Shown piece by piece: positions 26,647-33,595 of a stretch of 33,595 nucleotides of DNA. Origin of the DNA: Thermaceae bacterium (GTDB taxonomy: Bacteria > Deinococcota > Deinococci > Deinococcales > Thermaceae). Made by a program: the position numbers and the translations under genes. Position 1 is the first letter of the stretch. Each line of letters starts with the position of its first letter. The notes under the pieces are model-generated. The model was not told where the DNA came from, did no database searches, and worked only from the letters and a program-made list of their open reading frames with translations. Location of the stretch: positions 1-33,595 of the forward strand of contig JADMIM010000038.1 in assembly GCA_015478585.1 (NCBI GenBank), given 5' to 3'.

Positions 26647-26652
26647 AGTTTA
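26647..26652 (-). promoter_or_regulatory. Probable -10 element of ygfZ
   Basis: The minus-strand hexamer TAAACT is followed after six bases by the ATG at 26640. No clear -35 or Shine-Dalgarno sequence. Confidence 0.3.
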
Positions 26653-26767
26653 TGCCGCCGTGCCCAGATGTGAAGCTCTCCGGGGTTACGAATAAGGGAG
26701 TCGAGCGCGGAAGATGAAGAGAAAGAATAGGGTCGTTCTCTCTACTTTCCAGCGCGGTTCTCAACCC

Positions 26768-29700
26768 TCACTGCCCACCTGTTAGGAAATCCAGCCGGAT
26801 ATAAAAGCCAGGGTTGGTCTCGGGTGTGAGACCCTGGAAGCCGCCGAAGACATAGCCCAGGTTGAACCACAAGCCGTCCACGATGCGCAAACTGCCCTCG
26901 AGGCCCAGCGTGGTGGCGCTGCTGTGGGTAGAAGGCTGGAACTGATAGTAGAAAGTAGCTCCCGCGCCGAGCCGGTCGGTGAAGTAGTAATTGCCGCCCA
27001 GCCCCAGTTGGAAGGTACTGCTGCCAGGGTCGCCCAACACGCTGCGGTAGGCCAGCGAGGGGCGCAGTTGGAAGGATAAGTCGGGGTGGTAGCTAGCGGC
27101 CACCGAGCCCTCGAGCACTCCCTGGGTGGCACTCGTCAGGCGGTGGTAGGTCAGGAGCGAGACATCGGCCCCACGCAGGGCGTAGGCCACGGTAAAGCTA
27201 CCCTGTGCGGTGGGCACAATCTGGTAAGTGGTGTCTACCGAAAGGGTTTGCTGGGCATCGAGTTGCCCGGTAGCCCCAGCCCGCAGCACCACCTTGGTTT
27301 GGATGCCGTCCCAGGCAGTCTCACCGCCCAAGGTGGCGGAGAACGTTTCGCTTTGATAACGGGTAGCCAGACCAAAAGCCAGGGTGTTAATGCCCGCGTT
27401 CAGGTCGCGCTCGAGGCCCGCCGAAGCGTTCAGGCCCCAATGATTGTCCAGCGGGAGCGGGGTCTCGAGGCCAAACCTGGCCCGGTTGCCCTCGCCTGCG
27501 GCTGCGGGCAACTGATAGTCCAGGGAAAGGTTAGAACCCCCCAGTTTTTGCTTGAGGCCAAGGGTTCCGCTCAGACCCTGACCCCAGGTCTCGAGCACGT
27601 CCCCTACGGCTGAGGTGTTGGAGTCGAGGGCCAGGCTGGTGCGCAGCCGGGTGGTGGCCTGCTGGAAGGTGCTGAAGGGCTGCGAATGGGTGAGTTCGCT
27701 GCTGAGGGGGCCGTTTTTGTAGCCCAGGCGGCCCAACGCTCCCAGCGCGGCGGTCTCCCAGGTGTAGCCCAGGCCCGCACCCACCGAGAAACTAGAATCC
27801 AGGCGGCGCAAGTAGAGCAGCCCGGTCTGGTTCGCCGAGGGTAAGCCGTTCTGCTGTGCCAGGCTGGTGTGCTCGAGGGAGAGCTTATCGGTATCGCTGA
27901 GGGTGTAGGCAACTCGGGCAGCCCCCTGCACAATGCCACCGCTGTCAACACTGAGGTTGGCGCTGGTTTCCAGCTTTCCGCCCTGCCCAGAAGCCTCGAG
28001 GCCGAAATGCTCGGTGAGCCCTTTGTTGTACTGGGCGCTGAGGCTGAACCCCGCCGCGCTCAGGCCAGCTTCGGCCCCGTAGCTCCAACCCACACCGGGC
28101 AAGAAAGCCATCCCACCCCCTAAGCTGAACCCCCCCAGTTTGGCCTTGGCTCCAACCCCATACCCCAGAGCCCGCGCCCCACCCAGCGGTGCATAAGAAA
28201 CCTGCAACCGCACTGGCTGGAAATCGGGCGCGTTGGGCCATAGCGGCTGGGCCAGGGTGATAATCCCGCTCAGGGGGTCGAGGACATAATCCTTGAGGGG
28301 CTGTAGCTTCAAGCTGGTGGCCCCGGTGTAGAGCAGCACCGTTTCGCTACCCGGCTCGGCAGGGCCAGAGAGCGTGTAGTAGCGCGTTCCGTCCGGCACG
28401 ATTATCTCGGTTTTGCTGGCTAAGGGCAGCCAGCCTACGAAGCCCTGGGCCGATACATCTCCCCTGGTCTCCACCCGCAGCGCAGTGCCTTGCGGCAGGT
28501 CAGGAAGCCCTGCCAGAGCAAGGTTTCCGGCATAGTAGCCCAGACTGAAGCGGTTTTCGTCGTAGCGCAGGGCAATGGGGTCGTCGGAGCGCAGGGCGGG
28601 CTGGGCCTCGGTGCCCGAGCCGGTCAGAGGGAATCGCCCGGTGGGGTCGGGGAGGGTGTTCAGACCGTTTTGCAACTGGGGATTGCCCTGGTCGAAGCTC
28701 AGGCTATCGTCCAGGGCTCCGCGCAGGATGCCGCTGCCCAAGGGGGCTTCCAGATAGCCTCGGCCCACCCCAAAACCCTGGATATTCTCACCAAAACTCA
28801 CCCCCACGCTGCCTTGGAACTGCCATAGAGTGGTCTGCTTGCCCAGCGCGTAAAACTCGGCATCCCCCTTCAACTCTCCAAAAGCCAGTTTGAGCCGCAC
28901 CGGCGCCGGAGCTGCCAGGGGCTTGAGGCGCAGGATAGCCCGACCCTCCTTGAGCAGAAGCTGATAGCCCCCCATGTCGGGAAAAGCGTCGGGGCTTAGG
29001 GGTTCGCCAGAGGTCTCGAGGGTCAGGGGGCCAAAGCCCGAAGGCAAGCCATTCGCGTCCAGGGCCAGGATTTCTAGTTCTACGGGGGTACGGCCATCGG
29101 CCAGCAGTTTGAGCGGGCGCACCTCGAGCTTCACTGGGGTGGAAGCCATAAAGACTTCCACCCGGTCAGAGCCTGCCGCAGTCTGGACTTCAATCAGGTT
29201 GCGCCCCGGTTGCAGGGGCAGGCCGTAATACTCGAGCCTCTGAATCCCCTGGCCGGAGTCGTAGGTAGCCTTTCCCAAGTTTTTGCTGTCCACGGGGTTT
29301 CCGTTGAGCAAGAGCCGGGTTTCCAGGCCATAAGGAGTTTGCACCACCACCTTGGCTTTGTCGGCCCGAAATATTGCCCCCGGCAGAGGTTCTTGGATAA
29401 AACCCTGGCGGCTTTTGACCTGTAGGGGCTGGGCTTTCTCGAGGCTAGCAAAGGGCTGCTGGCCTTGCAAAAACACCTCGCGGTCGCCCGAGCGCAGGGT
29501 GAGGGTGGGGGGCAGAAGTTCGGGCAGGGGGTTGTGATGGCGCAAGACGTAGGTCAAAACCCCTTGGGTCTGGTAGGGCAGCTCGAAGTAGAGTCGTCCG
29601 CTGGAGTCCTGGAGCGGGTCGGGGAGAGAATTGCCGTCCAGCCGGGCCGAGCCGGGCTCGTACTGGGCCTCGGCGGGGGGCAGATGGGTCAGGAGCAGCC

Positions 29701-32329
29701 GTTCCCCAGCGCCTTTGACCACAAACTCCAGCCGTACCGTGGAAAGGCGAAGGGGCTCGAGAATGGGCAGCACGGTCAGGCTGGCTTTGGCTGGGGCCGA
29801 GGCTGGAATGCCATTCACGAAGGCGGTAGCTTGGTTCTCCAATACCCCCACTTTTTGTGGCTTGGCAGTCAGACCCAGTTCCCGGCTCTCCCCTGCCGCC
29901 AGGTCGAACTTCAGGCTATCCGGGAGTTGCACGTTCAGGTCGGGGTCGGGGGCTTCTTGCAGCTCGAGCGAAAGGGGATGGTCGGTGGGGTTGGTGAGCC
30001 GGATGACGAAAGTAGCCTCGCCATTGAGCAGCACTTTGTCCGGCCTGACGGTCTTCTCCAGCCCCACCAGCACCCGCTTTAGGGTGTCAGGAGCGCTCAG
30101 GCTGCCCCCGTTGGAGAGCAGTTGGGCTTGGAACTGCCCGTCGGCCTCAGGGCCAAAACGGACTTTGCCAGTATAGGTGTGGGTGGCAGTTTGGCCGGGC
30201 TCGAGTTGCCCCTGGAAGCTGAGCGCCGAAAGCGGCTCGAGCCACTCTGGGGGGGTGTCGGTCAGGGTATACGAAAGTGCGGCCTGGCCCTTATTGGCGA
30301 CCTCGAGCCTAACCGTAACCACCTCGCCGGGGACGACGATTCGCTTATCTAGAAAGCGGGTGAGTTGGGCTACCGGGCGCAGCACTTGGAGGCTGGCCTG
30401 GGCCTGGGCCAGGGTTTGGCCAGTGGCATCCAGCAAAGTCGCGGTGTTGACCAGGGTTGGGGGGGCTTCAGCGCCAACGGTAGCGCTCAGGTCAAAGGTC
30501 TGCCACGCGCCGGGCTCGAGCCTTACGGTCTGCTCGAGTGGGCTGCCCAACAATCCTTTGGTAAGTGTGTCCTGGACGCGGATTTCCCCGGCTTCATCAC
30601 CTACGTTCTGCACGCGAATTTGGTAGAGCGCCTGTTCGCCCACCCTGACCTGGGGTTTGAGCGCTACCTTCTGCACGGTAAAGGTTGCCGGTTGTAGCAC
30701 CTTGAGCAAGGTCTGGGCTTGCTGGTTCCAGGGGCTTAGGCTAGCAGTAGGGGCAAACTCACCCTTGCAGAGGGCTTTTACCCGAACTTGCAAAACCCCC
30801 CTGCGGCTGGAGGAAACCGGGGTGATGAGTTCGGTGGAGCCTAGGGCTTGCAGACAGTCGGGCAGCGAGAGGCTGAGGTCAGCGGGCAGAAAACCGGCGA
30901 AATCGCTGCTGGCTGTCAGGGTCAGGGTGGCTTCCTGGCCCACTTTTAGCACCGACTTATCCGACTCGAGGCTCAGTTTGACCTCGGGAAAAATCCGCAA
31001 CAACACCGCGACTTTCCGCCTCGAAGACTCGGCGAAGGTCTCGGAAATCTGTACTCGAGCCCCACTCACCTGAGCAGCGATATTAGGATTATCGTTGGTG
31101 ACGGTGATTTTGGCCTGCCCATCTTTAAGTTGAACTGTGGTGTCACCCACCTGCACTGGCATATCCAAGGGCTGTGTACCATAGGGCCTGACCAGCACAG
31201 CTTTGAGGACGAGTTCGTGCCCAGCCGGGGCGGTTTTTTGCAGCACGAAGCGCACTGAGCCACCGGCACAGCCAAAACTTACCGTGTTCCCGGTCTGGCT
31301 CCCACCCTGTTGCTCGATGCTCTGGAGCACATAGCCACCGGGGATTTGGTTCAGGCTCACGCTGCGCACGGTGTCACCGGTGTTGAGCACTTGCAGCGGG
31401 ACATCGAGCGGCTGACCACCCGCTTCTACGGTCATGTGGATGGCCCTGGGCAGCACCGCCTTGAAGTGGTCGCCGCTGACCTCGAGACACCCATTCACCT
31501 TGAAGCCGATGGTGTTGGAGTATTGCCGGGCAGTTGCAGGCTGACGAAACTCGAAGCGGGTCAGGCCGACTTCAGTAATCTGATACAGCGCCCAACTGCG
31601 GTCTCCCGAGACGGTGCGCAGGGTGATGCGCCCGTCCGGGTGTAGCACCCGGGACTCGAGTTCCTTGGGGCCGTTCTCGTCGTAAAAACCTACCTTGAAG
31701 GGAAGAACCCCCGGTGCAGCTTCGATTTTGAAAGGCTGTACCCAGCCACCCAGGTGGGTGGTGAAAGTCCACACGGCCCCAGCCCTGGGAGTGCGCACGG
31801 TGTAGAGCTGCAAGGTAGGGTCTACCAAGAGTTCCGCTGCGACAGGAACGCTGGTCTGGATGCGGTAACGAAAGGTGTTTTTGCCGTTGCCGCTAAAAGC
31901 ACTCCCCAGGGTATAGACCCCCGGCTGCAAAGTGCCCCGAAAAAACAACACCCAGCGATGAGGCTCGATGCCGTAGGTCTGTTGGGCCAGAATCTTAGCA
32001 TCCTGCCACAACACGAATTCGGCCTGGAGTCGGCCCTTGCCCCCGTCGTAGCGCTCGTCGCCTAGCTCGTCCTTGCCTTTGAGGGCGCTGCGGTAGTCGC
32101 TAGGGTCGAAGCCCGGCGAGTAGATTTGCACGTTGACCACGCTGGTCTTGGAGACCACCAGTTGGGTGCGCAGCTCGTGAATCTCCCAGCCCAGCGCGTC
32201 GCCCGGTACGGTTCCTTGGAGGTCGGTACGGGCTTGGGCAAAGGCATAGCCGCCGAAGGCTAAAAGCCACAAGCCAAAGGCCAGCAATATGGCTTTCAGC
32301 TTTTGGCCTTTGGCTTGTGGCCCTCTCAT
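26768..32329 (-). CDS. Very large secreted protein: beta-rich repeats plus C-terminal outer-membrane barrel
   Basis: 1853 residues from the ATG at 32329, set by GGAGGTAT and by the signal peptide (KAILLAFGLWLLAFGGYAFA). Residues roughly 40-500 are beta-rich. About 530-900 hold several CARDB/DUF11-like Ig modules, seen as QVRVGEQALYQIRVQNVGDE, VVPGEVVTVRLEVANKG and KVLLNGEATFVIRLTNPTD. Residues about 1000-1170 look like further extracellular modules. From about 1175 on, alternating strands with Gly/aromatic turns continue for about 680 residues and end NPGFYIRLDFLTGGQ, resembling an outer-membrane barrel; VLDPLSGIITLAQPLWP lies near its start. The ATG overlaps the upstream gene's stop. It is probably a surface structure or translocon. 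I do not recognise a named family. Confidence 0.85.
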   Translation of the reverse strand: MRGPQAKGQKLKAILLAFGLWLLAFGGYAFAQARTDLQGTVPGDALGWEIHELRTQLVVSKTSVVNVQIYSPGFDPSDYRSALKGKDELGDERYDGGKGRLQAEFVLWQDAKILAQQTYGIEPHRWVLFFRGTLQPGVYTLGSAFSGNGKNTFRYRIQTSVPVAAELLVDPTLQLYTVRTPRAGAVWTFTTHLGGWVQPFKIEAAPGVLPFKVGFYDENGPKELESRVLHPDGRITLRTVSGDRSWALYQITEVGLTRFEFRQPATARQYSNTIGFKVNGCLEVSGDHFKAVLPRAIHMTVEAGGQPLDVPLQVLNTGDTVRSVSLNQIPGGYVLQSIEQQGGSQTGNTVSFGCAGGSVRFVLQKTAPAGHELVLKAVLVRPYGTQPLDMPVQVGDTTVQLKDGQAKITVTNDNPNIAAQVSGARVQISETFAESSRRKVAVLLRIFPEVKLSLESDKSVLKVGQEATLTLTASSDFAGFLPADLSLSLPDCLQALGSTELITPVSSSRRGVLQVRVKALCKGEFAPTASLSPWNQQAQTLLKVLQPATFTVQKVALKPQVRVGEQALYQIRVQNVGDEAGEIRVQDTLTKGLLGSPLEQTVRLEPGAWQTFDLSATVGAEAPPTLVNTATLLDATGQTLAQAQASLQVLRPVAQLTRFLDKRIVVPGEVVTVRLEVANKGQAALSYTLTDTPPEWLEPLSALSFQGQLEPGQTATHTYTGKVRFGPEADGQFQAQLLSNGGSLSAPDTLKRVLVGLEKTVRPDKVLLNGEATFVIRLTNPTDHPLSLELQEAPDPDLNVQLPDSLKFDLAAGESRELGLTAKPQKVGVLENQATAFVNGIPASAPAKASLTVLPILEPLRLSTVRLEFVVKGAGERLLLTHLPPAEAQYEPGSARLDGNSLPDPLQDSSGRLYFELPYQTQGVLTYVLRHHNPLPELLPPTLTLRSGDREVFLQGQQPFASLEKAQPLQVKSRQGFIQEPLPGAIFRADKAKVVVQTPYGLETRLLLNGNPVDSKNLGKATYDSGQGIQRLEYYGLPLQPGRNLIEVQTAAGSDRVEVFMASTPVKLEVRPLKLLADGRTPVELEILALDANGLPSGFGPLTLETSGEPLSPDAFPDMGGYQLLLKEGRAILRLKPLAAPAPVRLKLAFGELKGDAEFYALGKQTTLWQFQGSVGVSFGENIQGFGVGRGYLEAPLGSGILRGALDDSLSFDQGNPQLQNGLNTLPDPTGRFPLTGSGTEAQPALRSDDPIALRYDENRFSLGYYAGNLALAGLPDLPQGTALRVETRGDVSAQGFVGWLPLASKTEIIVPDGTRYYTLSGPAEPGSETVLLYTGATSLKLQPLKDYVLDPLSGIITLAQPLWPNAPDFQPVRLQVSYAPLGGARALGYGVGAKAKLGGFSLGGGMAFLPGVGWSYGAEAGLSAAGFSLSAQYNKGLTEHFGLEASGQGGKLETSANLSVDSGGIVQGAARVAYTLSDTDKLSLEHTSLAQQNGLPSANQTGLLYLRRLDSSFSVGAGLGYTWETAALGALGRLGYKNGPLSSELTHSQPFSTFQQATTRLRTSLALDSNTSAVGDVLETWGQGLSGTLGLKQKLGGSNLSLDYQLPAAAGEGNRARFGLETPLPLDNHWGLNASAGLERDLNAGINTLAFGLATRYQSETFSATLGGETAWDGIQTKVVLRAGATGQLDAQQTLSVDTTYQIVPTAQGSFTVAYALRGADVSLLTYHRLTSATQGVLEGSVAASYHPDLSFQLRPSLAYRSVLGDPGSSTFQLGLGGNYYFTDRLGAGATFYYQFQPSTHSSATTLGLEGSLRIVDGLWFNLGYVFGGFQGLTPETNPGFYIRLDFLTGGQ
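32266..32321. repeat. Perfect 17-bp inverted repeat in signal-peptide codons
   Basis: GCCACAAGCCAAAGGCC (32266-32282) and GGCCTTTGGCTTGTGGC (32305-32321) are exact inverted copies 22 bp apart. They cover codons 3-22 of the barrel gene, so the mRNA can form a stem immediately after its start codon. Confidence 0.85.
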
Positions 32330-33595
32330 GGATACCTCCACCGGGCCTGGGGGTCGGTCAGGGGCGAGCCTGGGGGGAGGTCGTAGGTCAGGGTTTGTTT
32401 GCCCTGGAATTGGTCGAAATGGAACAGTTTCGCGCTGCCGCCGGGCAGGGGGTCGCTGAGGGTGAGGTCGCTGAGGGGTGCGGACGAACTCAAGCTCAGG
32501 ACAACCCGCACGCCCTCCGGCAAGGGCAACAGCTTTTTGGAGACCTTCAAGGGGCCAAACTCGAGCACCGTCTCGCGCGAAACCGTGCCCAGACCCGTAG
32601 GGCGAACCAGGGGAAAATCGCTCACGGTAAGGCCGTTCACCAGCACCTTGTGGCGGTAGCCATTGCCCATAGCCTCGGGGTGAGGCAGCGGCTGGAAGGG
32701 GGCCGAGGCAGGGTCGAGGGTCACTTCCCAAACCCCACCCGCCAGGTCGCGGAAGCTGTAGCGGCCTTCGGCATCGGTCAGGGCTTGCCAACCGTTAGCA
32801 AGCAGCACCCTGGCCCCAGCCAGGGGAATATCCACCTCGGCGGTATATTTACCGTCTCCATCGGTGTCGAGGAACACCCGCCCCAGCAGCAGGTTGGCCG
32901 GGGCAAAGACTCCGGGCTCGAGCTGTACCGCTGCCGAAGCCTGAGCACTGGCGACGGCAGCCCCACCCGCACTGATGCCGGTGGCTCTGGCAAGGTTTTC
33001 TAGCTGACTGGGCGCACCCGGCAAAACCCGCATCTGGTAGGTCAGGATCAGGGGTTGTCCGGGGTTGAGGCTAACGTTGCTCCAGACCAGTTGGCCGCCC
33101 TGCTGCACCGGCTCACCGGGGGTGGCCGAACCCGCGACATAGGCCAGACCCGCGCTGGGAGTATCCGTAATCTGCACGGTGAGGGGCGATTTACCCTGGC
33201 TGGCTACGCTCAAGGTGTAGGTCAGCAGGTCGCCGACGGTAGCCTTGACCGGGGTGACAGCCTTTTGCAGCAGCAGCACGCTGGCCGAGACATTCAGGTT
33301 GACCGGCTGGGAAAGCAGTGGGTTGGGCAACTCCGCCGAGCGCAAACTAAAGCGATTGACCACCGTAGAACCATCGGCGGCAGCATCCGAAAGCCGGGTT
33401 TGCAGGCTCAAGTCCTTGAGGCTATTACTGTCTACCAGCGGTAGATTCCAGCGTACTGTGCGGGTGATAGAGTCGTAGACCCCGCCATCGGAGGCCGCGA
33501 CAAACTCGAGGCTCGCGTCCAACACGTCCTCTACCACCACGCTGGTGAGGGGTATGGGCAGGGGGTTTTCAAAGTGCAGGGTGTAGGTGATACGC
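32326..33595 (-). CDS. DUF11/SdrD-B repeat surface protein, 3' part only
   Basis: The C-terminal 422 residues of a gene that enters from beyond the window end. A DUF11 module is clear: VKATVGDLLTYTLSVASQGK, VQITDTPSAGLAYVAGSATP and LILTYQMRVLPGA. It is followed by an SdrD-B/carboxypeptidase-regulatory-like module with GRVFLDTDGDGKYTAEVDIP, LAGARVLLANG and GRYSFRDLAGGVWEVTLDP, typical of cell-surface proteins that bind calcium. The end is PLTDPQARWRYP. The stop overlaps the ATG of the large barrel gene by 4 nt and carries its Shine-Dalgarno sequence, so the two are translated together. It is probably a partner surface protein. Confidence 0.85.
   Translation of the reverse strand, partial: RITYTLHFENPLPIPLTSVVVEDVLDASLEFVAASDGGVYDSITRTVRWNLPLVDSNSLKDLSLQTRLSDAAADGSTVVNRFSLRSAELPNPLLSQPVNLNVSASVLLLQKAVTPVKATVGDLLTYTLSVASQGKSPLTVQITDTPSAGLAYVAGSATPGEPVQQGGQLVWSNVSLNPGQPLILTYQMRVLPGAPSQLENLARATGISAGGAAVASAQASAAVQLEPGVFAPANLLLGRVFLDTDGDGKYTAEVDIPLAGARVLLANGWQALTDAEGRYSFRDLAGGVWEVTLDPASAPFQPLPHPEAMGNGYRHKVLVNGLTVSDFPLVRPTGLGTVSRETVLEFGPLKVSKKLLPLPEGVRVVLSLSSSAPLSDLTLSDPLPGGSAKLFHFDQFQGKQTLTYDLPPGSPLTDPQARWRYP

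Overview
The window looks like chromosomal DNA of a thermophilic Deinococcota bacterium, most like Meiothermus. The grounds are high GC, CTCGAG scattered through coding DNA on both strands, a cinA-thpR-recA gene order of the kind known from Deinococcus, several starts that look leaderless, and an envelope-type gene set (lipoprotein, small outer-membrane barrel, a very large surface barrel with DUF11-type domains). I saw no rRNA, tRNA or CRISPR array. The genus is inferred from pattern recognition, not from a search.

Layout. 1-4243: partial lipoprotein (-), small outer-membrane protein (+), der GTPase (-), an unusual SDR (+) and a DUF815 ATPase (+). 4244-9386: a gene-poor stretch with a 33-bp tandem repeat, a broken FeS-type photolyase-related gene coupled to a secreted alpha/beta hydrolase, then the operon phr - DUF2256 micro-gene - membrane protein, and a divergent methyltransferase. 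9617-13459 (all -): two Roadblock/LC7 proteins with a DUF3467 protein, recR, ybaB and an MFS exporter. 13460-15422: a decayed region with a fused AAA-ATPase/beta-propeller pseudogene and two small hypothetical genes. 15429-20113: nudC, a GH25 lysozyme-like protein, and a VWA/MoxR-like pair separated by a frameshifted four-helix-bundle (IVP-like) gene between inverted repeats. 20240-25609 (all -): cinA, thpR, recA, rny, then a brnTA-type toxin-antitoxin locus whose toxin is frameshifted. 25657-33595 (all -): ygfZ, then a translationally coupled pair of surface proteins, one a 1853-residue putative outer-membrane barrel and one a DUF11/SdrD-B protein cut by the window end.

How the genes relate. 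The cinA-thpR-recA-rny block joins nucleotide repair, RNA end processing, recombination and mRNA turnover behind a strong TTGACA promoter. The MoxR-VWA pair is a typical chaperone/metal-insertion type couple. The last two genes probably make one surface structure.

The main unexplained structure is a family of roughly 190-230-bp interspersed elements (four copies) with inverted ends and a shared core of about 47 bp. Related GTCGAAGGTC-type inverted repeats frame the IVP cassette and the cinA-thpR gap. Other points are a multi-hairpin leader before rny, a perfect 17-bp inverted repeat inside the signal-peptide codons of the large barrel gene, and at least five decayed genes (photolyase-related, AAA, propeller, IVP, brnT).
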